Assembly: GCA_003232435.1 (NCBI GenBank)
Contig: QIJL01000249.1
Span: forward strand, 1-39,586
DNA length: 39,586 nucleotides
Source: Flavobacteriales bacterium
Lineage (GTDB): Bacteria > Bacteroidota > Bacteroidia > Flavobacteriales > Flavobacteriaceae
Direction of reading: 5' to 3'
Shown here in pieces: positions 25,178-34,526 of the stretch; the stretch's first letter is position 1; each line of letters opens with the position of its first letter. The translations under genes were made by a program, and so were the position numbers. Below the pieces are notes generated by a model. The model saw nothing but the letters and a program-made list of their open reading frames with translations, had not been told where the DNA came from and made no database searches.

Positions 25178-25603
25178 TTATTTTTTATTTAGCAAATAGC
25201 GATAATCTTCAAGGTCGAGTCCTCCCTTAAAAATTGCTATCGAGCGCTTAATTAGTTTGTTTGCAAGAACTTCGGTATAACCAAGACCAATTGCATATCG
25301 TGCTATTAAACTACGCTCTTCTTCATCAATTTCGTGATCGGCAAAAATTATTTTAAACAGATCCAACATACGCTGTAGGCGTTCGCTGGCTGAGTTTGGA
25401 GGATTAATAGGGTATTTTGATGGGTTTTTCAAAACAATCGCATATTCTACCTCGGTAATATCAAGTTTTCTCGCAAAACGTTCAAGTAGTTTTACTTCTG
25501 CCGGTATTAACTCACCATCCACTAAGGCCATTCTTACAATTGAAGCAAAGTGGCCAAGATTTTGGGAATGTTTTCCACTTTCAAAAAGATCTGTAAATGT
25601 CAT
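25178..25603 (-). CDS. TerB-like protein
   Basis: The 141-residue all-helical protein has two copies of the TerB/TerB-like acidic pattern: ALVDGELIPAEVKLLERFA (26-44) and FADHEIDEEERSLIARYA near 90-107. TerB-family domains are linked to tellurite resistance and to membrane or surveillance complexes, but here there are no other ter genes, so resistance is not implied. The gene converges on the histidine kinase with nine bases between stops. Confidence 0.85.
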   Translation of the reverse strand: MTFTDLFESGKHSQNLGHFASIVRMALVDGELIPAEVKLLERFARKLDITEVEYAIVLKNPSKYPINPPNSASERLQRMLDLFKIIFADHEIDEEERSLIARYAIGLGYTEVLANKLIKRSIAIFKGGLDLEDYRYLLNKK

Positions 25604-25721
25604 AATTCCAATTTATGGTGCAAAGATAACCCTGTTTCTTGTTTTTTACCTGAAATTTCTTCGGAATAAAACCCATTATAAAACTTTTCTTATTTCAGAT
25701 AAAATATAACACCACATCTGC

Positions 25722-25729
25722 TATCTTTA
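25722..25729 (+). promoter_or_regulatory. -7 promoter box for the class V aminotransferase
   Basis: tatcttta is one base off TAnnTTTG. Transcription would start near 25735, after the ATG at 25732, which favours translation from the ATG at 25777 instead. Confidence 0.45.
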
Positions 25730-25776
25730 GAATGAATTTATACAATACATTCCTGATAGTCAATCAAAAACAACCC

Positions 25777-26922
25777 ATGCTTCAAAATCAAAAAAAACTA
25801 TTCAATCTTTCAGAAGAAGTTACCTATCTCAACTGCGCAACCATGTCTGTTCAATTGCGTTCCGTGGAAAAAATTGGTGTTGAAAATCTTTATAAGAAAT
25901 CGAACCCACACACCATTACAGCAGCACATTTTTTTGAAGATCGGCAGTTGCTAAAAGAGCGTTTCGCCCAACTTATCCATGCTCCAGATCCTCAGAGTAT
26001 TGCAATTATTCCGGCCGTTTCCTATGGTATTGCGACCGTGATAAAAAATATTCGCTTCGAAAAAGACGATGAAATAATTCTTTTAGAAGAGCAATTTCCA
26101 AGCAATTTTTATGCTTGGAAAGCACTTGAAAAAGAAAAAGGGGTGAGGCTCAAAGTTATTCCCGCTCCACCTCTAGCAACAGCTAGAGGCAAAAAATGGA
26201 ATGCATCTATTCTCAGTGCAATCTCTGCAAAAACAAAAGTCGTTTCCATTCCCAATGTTCACTGGGCCGATGGAACTCTTTTCGATCTTAGAACGATTCG
26301 CAGTCGAACAAACGACATTGGAGCCTACCTCATCATTGACGGGACGCAGAGCATTGGCGCACTTCCTTTTTCGGTTGAAGAAATAAAACCAGACGCCTTA
26401 ATTTGTGGAGGATATAAATGGCTTATGGGTGGTTATGGTTTAGGATTGGCTTATTATGGCGAGCGTTTTTACAATGGAATTCCCTTAGAAAACAACTGGA
26501 TTAATCACGAAGGCAGTGAAGATTTTTCACGGTTGGTGAAATACAACGAAAACTTTAAGCCAAAAGCTGCGCGTTACGATATGGGAGAATCCAGTAATTT
26601 TATTCTTACTCCTATGCTTTCCGAAGGTATCCGGCAACTCCTTGAATGGACTCCGGAGGGAATTCAGCGGTATTGTGAAATGATAACTTCGGAAGCGATC
26701 TCGGAATTTACAAAACAAGATTATTTCATTGAAGATGCCCAGTATAGAGGAAATCATTTGTTCGGAATTTACAGCACCACCGGGGAACCAGATGAGAAAG
26801 TGAAGCAATTGATTGCAAAAAAAAATATCGCTGTTTCCTATCGCGGAAATGCTATCCGTGTGTCACCAAATGTTTATAATACCAAGGAAGATATAGAAAA
26901 ACTATTTTCTTGTTTCATATAA
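25777..26922 (+). CDS. Class V-fold PLP-dependent aminotransferase
   Basis: With the ATG at 25777 the protein has 381 residues. It belongs to the class V (cysteine desulfurase/isopenicillin epimerase-like) fold: the PLP lysine is Lys214 in GGYKWLMGGYG, Asp188 in IIDGTQSIGA contacts the cofactor ring, and VHWADGTLFDL (161-171) is typical. The actual reaction cannot be told; selenocysteine lyase or kynureninase-like chemistry are possibilities. An upstream in-frame ATG at 25732 would add 15 residues but lies before the likely transcription start. mfd follows after 27 bases. Confidence 0.85.
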   Translation: MLQNQKKLFNLSEEVTYLNCATMSVQLRSVEKIGVENLYKKSNPHTITAAHFFEDRQLLKERFAQLIHAPDPQSIAIIPAVSYGIATVIKNIRFEKDDEIILLEEQFPSNFYAWKALEKEKGVRLKVIPAPPLATARGKKWNASILSAISAKTKVVSIPNVHWADGTLFDLRTIRSRTNDIGAYLIIDGTQSIGALPFSVEEIKPDALICGGYKWLMGGYGLGLAYYGERFYNGIPLENNWINHEGSEDFSRLVKYNENFKPKAARYDMGESSNFILTPMLSEGIRQLLEWTPEGIQRYCEMITSEAISEFTKQDYFIEDAQYRGNHLFGIYSTTGEPDEKVKQLIAKKNIAVSYRGNAIRVSPNVYNTKEDIEKLFSCFI

Positions 26923-26949
26923 AAACTTCCTATACTATCTTAGCACTCA

Positions 26950-29900
26950 ATGAGCAAAACCCTTGTTCGATCCCTGTTCGAACAGTCTTCGAAAATTCGA
27001 AAACTGCGAGATACTATTGCTAAAATTCAAGCGAGCGACCACCAACAGAATGACAAAAAGATAGGAATCTCAGGGCTTGTGGGGTCTTCGTTGTCTCTTG
27101 TTGTTGCCGAATTGTTTAAATCTTCTGAACATCCCTTTTTAATAATTCTCAACGACAAAGAAGACGCTGCATACCACCTAAATGATCTGGAGAATTTATT
27201 GGGCGACCAGAATGTACTATTTTATCCCGGAAGTTACCGAAGACCTTATCAAATTGAAGAAACCGACAACGCCAATGTTCTATTGCGAAGCGAGGTATTG
27301 AATCGAATTAACTCTCGCCGAAAACCCGCGTTTATTGTAACATATCCCGCCGCCTTGTTCGAAAAAGTTGTAACGCGGCGCGAGCTTGATAGGAATACAT
27401 TAAAATTAAGAACGGGAGAGGAAGTTTCAATCGATTTTGTAAATGAAGTATTGTTCGAATATCGTTTTAAGCGTACCGACTTTGTAACCGAGCCTGGCGA
27501 ATTTTCTGTCCGGGGAGGAATATTGGATGTATTCTCGTTTAGCAACGATGAACCCTATAGAATTGAATTTTTTGGTGATGAAGTGGAGAGTGTCCGCACC
27601 TTCGATGTAGAAACCCAACTCTCCCTTGAGCAGGTAAAAAAGATTTCTATCATTCCGAATGTTGAAAACAAAATGGTGGATGAGGATCGTGAGAGTTTTT
27701 TAAAATATATCGATTCAAAAACTGTTGTATTTCTCAAAAATGAAGAACTCTTCCGCAGCGATATTGATAAACTTTTTAAAAAAGCAACAAAGGCGTTTCA
27801 GCATATAAGTGGTGAAGTAAAAATGAGTGACCCCGCCAAACTTTTTTGTACTTCAGAACTACTTGTAAAACAACTGTTGGAATATACCACGGCTTCCTTT
27901 GTGAGCAAAAATAATGCGACGACCTATCTTAACAACATACCTTTTAATATTGCTCCACAGCCATCATTCAACAAGCAGTTTAATCTCCTGATAGATAATC
28001 TGAACTCAAATTCCGAAGAAGGCTACAGCAACTACATCTTCTGTAGTAGTGAGCAACAGGCAAAACGGTTTCACGATATATTCGAGGATTCCGAACAACA
28101 TGTAGTTCAATTTGAAACTGTTGTCTTCCCACTGTCTCAAGGGTTTATTGACCATGATCAAAAAAATATTTGCTATACAGACCATCAGATATTTGAACGA
28201 TATCACAAGTTTCAGTTAAAGAATGGTTATGCTAAAAAACAAGCAATAACCTTTAAAGAACTTACCAATCTTGAAGTTGGCGACTATGTAACACATATAG
28301 ATCATGGTATCGGAAAATTTGGTGGCCTGCAAAAAATAGACGTGGAGGGCAGGCAACAGGAGGCCATAAAATTAATCTACGGTGAGCGTGATATTCTGTA
28401 TCTCAGTATACATTCATTGCATAAAATAAGTAAGTACAACGGCAAGGATGGCGCTGTTCCCAAAATCTATAAACTTGGGAGTGCTGCATGGAAAAAACTA
28501 AAGCAGAAGACCAAGAAACGTGTTAAAGAAATTGCGTTTAACCTGATAGAGCTATATGCCAAACGCCGTTTGCAAAAAGGAGAGGCTTTTGCTCCCGATT
28601 CATATTTGCAGCACGAATTGGAATCGTCGTTTATTTATGAAGACACTCCAGACCAGATTACGGCAACCGAAGATGTTAAGCGTGACATGGAAAGCGAACG
28701 CCCCATGGATCGTCTGGTGTGTGGTGATGTTGGCTTCGGAAAGACAGAAGTGGCTATTCGAGCAGCCTTCAAAGCGGTCGATAATGGAAAACAGGTGGCG
28801 ATACTTGTTCCTACTACAATATTGGCATTTCAGCATTTTAAAACATTTACTGAACGGTTGAAGGATATGCCGGTTAACGTAGATTATCTCAATCGTTTCA
28901 GAAGTGCAAAACAGCGAAGAACCATTCTCGAAAATCTGACCAATGGGAAGCTTGATATTGTTATTGGCACCCACCAACTTGTCAATAAATCAATAGTATT
29001 CAAAGACCTCGGCCTTCTCATTATAGATGAAGAACAAAAGTTTGGTGTTGCTGTTAAGGACAAATTAAAAACCATTAAACAAAATGTGGACACACTAACA
29101 TTAACGGCAACTCCCATCCCAAGAACGCTTCAGTTTAGTTTAATGGCAGCCAGAGATCTTTCGATAATTAACACCCCTCCTCCCAATCGGTATCCCATAG
29201 ATACTCAAGTTGTACGTTTTTCTGAAGAAATTATTCGAGATGCAATTCGCTATGAAATTTCCCGCGGCGGACAAACATTCTTTGTACACAATCGTATTGA
29301 AAATATAAAGGAAGTAGCCGGAATGATTCAGCGTCTGCTTCCTGATGCGAAAATTGGAATTGGCCACGGAAGGTTGGATGGTAAAAAGTTGGAACAGCTT
29401 ATGCTCGCTTTTATGAACAATGAGTTTGATATATTGGTTTCTACCACCATCATAGAAAGCGGATTGGATGTTCCCAATGCTAACACCATTTTTATAAATA
29501 ACGCTAATAATTTTGGTTTATCCGATCTTCACCAAATGCGTGGTCGCGTAGGGAGAAGCAATAAAAAAGCGTTCTGCTATTTTATCACGCCGCCATATTC
29601 GGCAATGACTGAAGATGCCAGAAAACGCATTACAGCTTTAGAACAGTTTAGTGATCTAGGTAGTGGTTTTAATATTTCAATGAAAGATCTTGAAATAAGA
29701 GGCGCTGGTGATCTTTTGGGTGGAGAACAAAGTGGGTTTATCAATGAAATAGGTTTTGAAACATACCAAAAAATCCTTTCAGAAGCCATAGATGAACTTA
29801 AAGAAAAAGAGTTTAAACATCTTTATGCCGAAACAGCCCATGAAGTTAAAGGCTTTGTTAAGGAAACCGTTATCGATACAGATTTTGAGCTCCTCTTCCC

Positions 29901-30321
29901 AGATGATTACATAAATAATATCACCGAACGCTTAAACCTGTATCAAAAACTTAATGCCATTAAAACAGAAGAAAAGTTACTTCAATTTGAAGCCGATCTC
30001 ATTGATCGTTTTGGAGAACTCCCCCGGCAGGCTGTTGATTTGCTTAATAGTGTTCGTATAAAATGGATTGCCATTGGTATGGGTCTTGAACGTGTGATTA
30101 TGAAAAAGAACCGGTTGATTGGTTATTTCGTGAGCGATCAACAGAGTGGATTTTACCAAAGTGATGCTTTTAGTAAAGTGCTTCAGTATGTTCAAAATAA
30201 TTCGCAGCGAGTAACGATGAAAGAGAAAGAAACCCGAAACGGCCTGCGGTTATTATTAATTTTTGAAAGGATTGGATCGGTTGATAAGGCATTGGAAACA
30301 CTTAAACCGTTTTCAATATAA
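26950..30321 (+). CDS. mfd: Transcription-repair coupling factor
   Basis: Mfd removes RNA polymerase stalled at DNA lesions and recruits UvrA. The 1123-residue protein shows the UvrB-like N-terminal module, an RNA-polymerase-interacting CarD-type domain around 440-495 (LEVGDYVTHIDHGIGKFGG), a RecG-like translocase with Walker A GDVGFGKT (592-599), DEEQ (693-696), TATPIPRTL and RGRVGRS, and the C-terminal TRCF domain. It may be co-transcribed with the aminotransferase and ends at a strong shared terminator. Confidence 0.98.
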   Translation: MSKTLVRSLFEQSSKIRKLRDTIAKIQASDHQQNDKKIGISGLVGSSLSLVVAELFKSSEHPFLIILNDKEDAAYHLNDLENLLGDQNVLFYPGSYRRPYQIEETDNANVLLRSEVLNRINSRRKPAFIVTYPAALFEKVVTRRELDRNTLKLRTGEEVSIDFVNEVLFEYRFKRTDFVTEPGEFSVRGGILDVFSFSNDEPYRIEFFGDEVESVRTFDVETQLSLEQVKKISIIPNVENKMVDEDRESFLKYIDSKTVVFLKNEELFRSDIDKLFKKATKAFQHISGEVKMSDPAKLFCTSELLVKQLLEYTTASFVSKNNATTYLNNIPFNIAPQPSFNKQFNLLIDNLNSNSEEGYSNYIFCSSEQQAKRFHDIFEDSEQHVVQFETVVFPLSQGFIDHDQKNICYTDHQIFERYHKFQLKNGYAKKQAITFKELTNLEVGDYVTHIDHGIGKFGGLQKIDVEGRQQEAIKLIYGERDILYLSIHSLHKISKYNGKDGAVPKIYKLGSAAWKKLKQKTKKRVKEIAFNLIELYAKRRLQKGEAFAPDSYLQHELESSFIYEDTPDQITATEDVKRDMESERPMDRLVCGDVGFGKTEVAIRAAFKAVDNGKQVAILVPTTILAFQHFKTFTERLKDMPVNVDYLNRFRSAKQRRTILENLTNGKLDIVIGTHQLVNKSIVFKDLGLLIIDEEQKFGVAVKDKLKTIKQNVDTLTLTATPIPRTLQFSLMAARDLSIINTPPPNRYPIDTQVVRFSEEIIRDAIRYEISRGGQTFFVHNRIENIKEVAGMIQRLLPDAKIGIGHGRLDGKKLEQLMLAFMNNEFDILVSTTIIESGLDVPNANTIFINNANNFGLSDLHQMRGRVGRSNKKAFCYFITPPYSAMTEDARKRITALEQFSDLGSGFNISMKDLEIRGAGDLLGGEQSGFINEIGFETYQKILSEAIDELKEKEFKHLYAETAHEVKGFVKETVIDTDFELLFPDDYINNITERLNLYQKLNAIKTEEKLLQFEADLIDRFGELPRQAVDLLNSVRIKWIAIGMGLERVIMKKNRLIGYFVSDQQSGFYQSDAFSKVLQYVQNNSQRVTMKEKETRNGLRLLLIFERIGSVDKALETLKPFSI

Positions 30322-30349
30322 AAAACCGAAGTTGTTAAACTTCGGTTTT
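30322..30349. terminator. Bidirectional terminator between mfd and the beta-propeller gene
   Basis: A perfect 12-bp stem (30322-30333 with 30338-30349) with a four-base loop has A's on its left and T's on its right, so it suits both converging genes. It starts one base after the mfd stop and ends 21 bases before the other gene's stop. Confidence 0.9.
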
Positions 30350-30370
30350 CGAAATAGCCATTATTTGAAA

Positions 30371-31492
30371 TTATTTTACGATTCTCTCTGTAAATACAGT
30401 ATCGTTTGTTGTAATTGTAAGCAAATATACCCCACTGGTCCAGGTCTCTGTACTAACCCTTTCCAAAAGTTTTGGACTGGTCATCTCAAAAAATATTGAA
30501 AAGATCTCTTTCCCCGAGACATCAAATATTTTTATCGTAATTGCTTCTGAATTTTCCAGGTATCCTTCAATATTAACAAACGTTTTTGTTGGATTTGGAT
30601 GCACAGTAATTCTATTTTCTTCTATTACATCATCCCCCACTGCCAGAACCACATCTGAAATTATCCGAAAGTTCTTCGACCCAAAGTCGGTAACATAAAT
30701 TACATCTCCGGCGGCATTTGCCAAAATTCCGTTTGGATGGTTAAATGTAGCCTGCGAAATGTCACCATCCATTCCTCCCTGAGTACTTCCTGCAAATAAT
30801 AAATAGGAATCAACACCTGCGGGATCCACACTATAAATTTTATGATCCCCAAGGATGGTTCCAAAAATACGCCCTTGGGCATACGTAATAAAACCCAAAT
30901 TAGGCGTTGGCCCCGAAGCCGGAAGTGTTGCAATATAACCCAAATCACCATTAGCCAAAACATGGTAAATCTCACGATTGTTATAGTTACCAACATACAA
31001 TTCTCCAAACTCATCATATGCCAGACCGACCGGTCCGTTAAGTTCCGGAGCAGATGAAATTTCGGTAATTACTCCTGCAGGTGTGATACGATTAATAGTA
31101 TTGGACGTATATCGCGTATATATCATATCATCATTATCGAAAGCTTTTATAATCCCCGATGGATTTCCCGGAATAGAGATCGAATCATCCAGATTCCCGT
31201 TACTATCGTATCGAAAAATCATACTTGCGGAAAAGTCACACACATATAAATTATCATTCGAATCGAATGCAAGACCATTTGGTGTATTAAGCCCTGTAAC
31301 GAACGAGCTCACATTGCCATTGGTGTCGAATTTAAATACCGTGTCTCCGGTAAAGTTTGATGCATAAAAATTCCCATTACTGTCGATGGCAATGGCATCA
31401 TCTGGAGTTCCCGCTGTAAAGGTTGAAACCGTTTGGGAATATCCCGATATAATTAATAAAAAAGTTGCTAAAAATGTAAGTGTTGTTTTCAT
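30371..31492 (-). CDS. Secreted NHL-type beta-propeller protein with a T9SS sorting tail
   Basis: With the ATG at 31492 the protein has 373 residues, starts with a signal peptide (MKTTLTFLATFLLIISGYSQ), continues with about six NHL/SMP-30-like blades (units such as GLAFDSNDNLYVCDF and GLAYDEFGELYVGNY) and ends with a type A T9SS domain (from about 300: VHPNPTKTFVNIEG, later WTSGVYLLTI). It is thus exported to the periplasm and then through the type IX system to the surface or outside. A longer reading from 31636 lacks a proper signal and would overlap the YraN gene. The ligand is unknown. Confidence 0.88.
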   Translation of the reverse strand: MKTTLTFLATFLLIISGYSQTVSTFTAGTPDDAIAIDSNGNFYASNFTGDTVFKFDTNGNVSSFVTGLNTPNGLAFDSNDNLYVCDFSASMIFRYDSNGNLDDSISIPGNPSGIIKAFDNDDMIYTRYTSNTINRITPAGVITEISSAPELNGPVGLAYDEFGELYVGNYNNREIYHVLANGDLGYIATLPASGPTPNLGFITYAQGRIFGTILGDHKIYSVDPAGVDSYLLFAGSTQGGMDGDISQATFNHPNGILANAAGDVIYVTDFGSKNFRIISDVVLAVGDDVIEENRITVHPNPTKTFVNIEGYLENSEAITIKIFDVSGKEIFSIFFEMTSPKLLERVSTETWTSGVYLLTITTNDTVFTERIVK

Positions 31493-31516
31493 AGTATTTA
31501 AGTTTAAATTTTTTAT

Positions 31517-31524
31517 CAAATGTA
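31517..31524 (-). promoter_or_regulatory. -7 promoter box for the beta-propeller gene
   Basis: The minus strand reads tacatttg, an exact TAnnTTTG match 24 bases before the ATG at 31492. It supports that start over the longer reading. Confidence 0.55.
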
Positions 31525-31610
31525 TTTGAATGCCATGAAAAAAAGGTAGTAATACAAACAATGGTTCTCGGGATTTATAAATTACAGCCATTTTATACTC
31601 GTTCAAAATT

Positions 31611-31970
31611 CTAAAAATGATAAAAAGCATTTTCAAAATGCTCTATTTTTTCTAAATCCTTATTCTTTAAAACAGCAATAATATCGAAGCGGACTTCTTC
31701 ATCCAGATTATTTGAGATGATGTATTGGTTAGCTGCTTTTACGAGTAATTTTATTTTTCCTTTTGAAACAAAACTTTGTGGGTCGCCAAAAAAAGCGCTG
31801 TTTCGCGTTTTAACTTCCACCACTATAATCTGATTGTCCTTCCCTGCGATGATGTCGATTTCCGCTTTATTGAACATAAAATTTCGTTCCAGAATAGTAA
31901 ACCCTTTCCGAAGCAAAAATGCTACAGCTAAATCTTCTCCAATATTTCCGAGATCATTATGGTAGGCCAT
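31611..31970 (-). CDS. YraN family (UPF0102) nuclease-like protein
   Basis: The 119-residue protein fits UPF0102. It opens with GNIGEDLAVAFLLRKGFTIL and carries the PD-(D/E)XK-type core AEIDIIAGKDN and VVEVKTR, with the conserved Asp, Glu and Lys expected for a metal-dependent nuclease fold. Its biological role is not settled; links to DNA uptake or recombination have been suggested for the family. It lies 62 bases downstream of the LD-carboxypeptidase gene and is probably in its operon. Confidence 0.92.
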   Translation of the reverse strand: MAYHNDLGNIGEDLAVAFLLRKGFTILERNFMFNKAEIDIIAGKDNQIIVVEVKTRNSAFFGDPQSFVSKGKIKLLVKAANQYIISNNLDEEVRFDIIAVLKNKDLEKIEHFENAFYHF

Positions 31971-32032
31971 TATTATTCGAAATTTTCAACTCGTAAAATC
32001 CAAAGTACAACTTAAGAAAATCTAAAGATTCC

Positions 32033-32929
32033 TTAAAAATCAATTTGCACCCTGTTTTCATGAATTTCGAGAGAAACCCTCCGTCCCATAATTATTGCTC
32101 TGTTATCTGAAACATGGCCCGCAGGGAAATTCAAACAAACCGGATAATTGTACTCAGCTACGGCAGCCATTACAATTTCTATGGCCGTTTTACCAAATGG
32201 GATGGTATTATCATGCATCTCTGTCATACCTCCAACAACAAGACCAGCCAGGTCGTTTAGCATTCCATTGCGTTTTAGGTTTTGCATCATTCGGTCGATA
32301 TGATACAGGTATTCGTCGAGATCTTCGATGAACAAAATTTTTCCTTCCGTGCGTATTGCTGAAGCGCTTCCACAGAGTGAATACAACACAGAAAGGTTAC
32401 CGCCAACAAATTGTCCCTTCGCACTACCAATTCGATTGGCCGTGCTTTCGGAAGTCAACGACACCGTATACGGTTCCCCGAAAATTACCTTTCGAATGGT
32501 TGCTGAAGTCTCCAGTGTTTTCTTTTCAATCTCCAAAGGCATTTGGGCATGGAGTGTTTCTATTCCGAAGTTATGGATATGTGAATGAAAAACTGTAATA
32601 TCGCTGTAGCCAATAATCCATTTTGGGTTTCTTCTGAATTCAGTAAAATCCAGCATATCAATCATCCGCACTGTTCCATAGCCTCCCCGTGCGCACCAGA
32701 TTGCCTTAATTTCAGGATTATCCATCATCTGTTGAAAATCGGAAGTCCTAACCTCATCATCCCCTGCAAATTGATCACTCTCCGCACCAATGCTTTTTCC
32801 CAAAACAACTTTCAGCCCCCAACCAAAAAGTAATTTCAGGGCGGGTTTTAATTCCTCTGAAGTAATTTTTCGAGCTGTAGATATTATTGCAACAGTATCG
32901 CCTAATTGTAAAAAAGGAGGGGTTGTCAT
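32033..32929 (-). CDS. LD-carboxypeptidase, S66 family
   Basis: S66 peptidases cleave the L,D bond before the terminal D-residue of cell-wall tetrapeptides during murein recycling. The 298-residue protein shows the nucleophile Ser109 in GYSD, Glu202 in FIEDLDEY and His272 in PAGHVSDN, the known Ser-Glu-His triad. There is no signal peptide, so it acts in the cytoplasm, as expected for LdcA. MccF-type microcin immunity proteins share this family and are a less likely alternative. Confidence 0.92.
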   Translation of the reverse strand: MTTPPFLQLGDTVAIISTARKITSEELKPALKLLFGWGLKVVLGKSIGAESDQFAGDDEVRTSDFQQMMDNPEIKAIWCARGGYGTVRMIDMLDFTEFRRNPKWIIGYSDITVFHSHIHNFGIETLHAQMPLEIEKKTLETSATIRKVIFGEPYTVSLTSESTANRIGSAKGQFVGGNLSVLYSLCGSASAIRTEGKILFIEDLDEYLYHIDRMMQNLKRNGMLNDLAGLVVGGMTEMHDNTIPFGKTAIEIVMAAVAEYNYPVCLNFPAGHVSDNRAIIMGRRVSLEIHENRVQIDF

Positions 32930-33052
32930 TGAAAAGTAGTATTTATCTTTTAAAAAACTAAAGTTAAACTATTGCATTAAAATTGGGTTAAATTAACTAT
33001 AAATAGCTATATTTCAGTATATTTAGTGGTCTCAATCTTAAAAAATTATTCT

Positions 33053-34519
33053 ATGGAATCATTTGCACCATCTCCTTGCAATACCTCAACCTTAGCACCG
33101 TACATCCCATCAGCGGGAGATCCATGGAACGTTAGTAAAGTAAAACACGTCTACCGACGCCTTGGCTTTAGTGCCTCTCAGGCTACTGTAGATACAGCAT
33201 TAGGGCTTTCGCCTAGTCTTTTTATAGATCAACTGGTTGATAATGCATTTAGTTTACCGCTTACCCCAACACCTTTTTGGGGAAACTATTCGGTTCCCGA
33301 TTTTACTGATTACGAAACTGAAAATCAACAGTATATTTTTGATTGGCGTATTCAGACCGGAAATGACCTCATTACTGAAGATTTACGTGGTCGCATCACT
33401 TTTTTCTGGATGAATCATTTTGTTACCGAACTGGAAACCTATTTCTATTCACCATACCTGTTTCAGTATTATAATATATTGCAAACACATGCTCTGGGTA
33501 ATTATAAAGATTTCGTAAACGCAATTGGTATTAATAGTACCATGCTTATATATTTAAATGGTTTCCAAAACACCAATAACAGCCCAAATGAAAATTATGC
33601 CCGTGAACTGTACGAATTATTCACCCTTGGTGAAGGAAATGGCTATAACGAAACAGATATCACTGAAACAGCTAGGGCGCTAACCGGGTACAACCATTGG
33701 ACAGAAGCAGGTGCTCCAATATATTTCGATGTAATTACACACGATCAGGGTTCGAAAACAATATTCAATCAAACCGGAAATTGGGGGTACAGTGATGTTA
33801 TCGACATCCTTTTTCAGGAACGCGGACTCGCTTTAGCAGAATACATTTGCACGAAACTATATAAGTTTTTTGTGAGCCCAACGGTGGATTTATTAGTAAC
33901 TCAGGACATTATTCAGCCTCTTGCCCAAACATTAATAGCGAGTAATTATGAAATAGTCCCCGTGCTTAAGGAACTTTTTAAGAGTGAACATTTTTTCGAT
34001 GAACGCGCTTTAGGCGTTGTTATTAAAAGCCCTGTTGACGCCATTTTCAATTTTGTAAATGAAACTACTTTTTTCTATAACAATACCATCATCGAGGCTT
34101 TTTTGTACTACGCATCCCTGATGGGTCAGGAAATATACGACCCTCCCGATGTTTCGGGCTGGCAGCGTGATGAAGACTGGATAAGTACTTCCACATTAAC
34201 GGGTCGATGGCAGTTAATGGAACTCTACGTAGATTTCATCTTTAATGAGCACGAATTTACACTAACCGATTTGGCACGTGATCTTACAAACGACAGTAAC
34301 GATCCCGAATTTATAACCAGAGTTCTAATAGATCATTTCGTTTCCAAAGAACTCCATACACCCGAAGATTATATTACCGCCACCGATATATTTAAATGGG
34401 ATGTTCCCCAAAATTATTACGACGACGGAAGCTGGAACCTCAGCTGGTCTACAGCAACATATCAGGTAGCTTTATTACTGAAGCATATTGCTAGAATGCC
34501 CGAATTCCAACTTAAATAA
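33053..34519 (+). CDS. DUF1800 family protein
   Basis: The 488-residue protein has family segments such as HVYRRLGFSAS near the start, FWMNHF, NYARELYELFTLGEGNGYNE, and DPPDVSGWQRDEDW. The ATG at 33053 is preferred over an in-frame GTG at 33026. I see no signal peptide although its partner is exported. DUF1800 genes commonly sit directly before DUF1501 genes in Bacteroidota and other phyla; the biochemical role of the pair is unknown. The stop is seven bases before the DUF1501 gene. Confidence 0.92.
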   Translation: MESFAPSPCNTSTLAPYIPSAGDPWNVSKVKHVYRRLGFSASQATVDTALGLSPSLFIDQLVDNAFSLPLTPTPFWGNYSVPDFTDYETENQQYIFDWRIQTGNDLITEDLRGRITFFWMNHFVTELETYFYSPYLFQYYNILQTHALGNYKDFVNAIGINSTMLIYLNGFQNTNNSPNENYARELYELFTLGEGNGYNETDITETARALTGYNHWTEAGAPIYFDVITHDQGSKTIFNQTGNWGYSDVIDILFQERGLALAEYICTKLYKFFVSPTVDLLVTQDIIQPLAQTLIASNYEIVPVLKELFKSEHFFDERALGVVIKSPVDAIFNFVNETTFFYNNTIIEAFLYYASLMGQEIYDPPDVSGWQRDEDWISTSTLTGRWQLMELYVDFIFNEHEFTLTDLARDLTNDSNDPEFITRVLIDHFVSKELHTPEDYITATDIFKWDVPQNYYDDGSWNLSWSTATYQVALLLKHIARMPEFQLK

Positions 34520-34526
34520 CCCACTT

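Noticed and set aside
25178-25603. Tellurite resistance locus
   Set aside because: Only a single TerB-like gene is present, with no terC, terD or terZ near it.
31493-31636. Longer start for the beta-propeller gene at 31636
   Set aside because: It would overlap the YraN gene, hide the signal peptide and lie upstream of an exact promoter box at 31517-31524.
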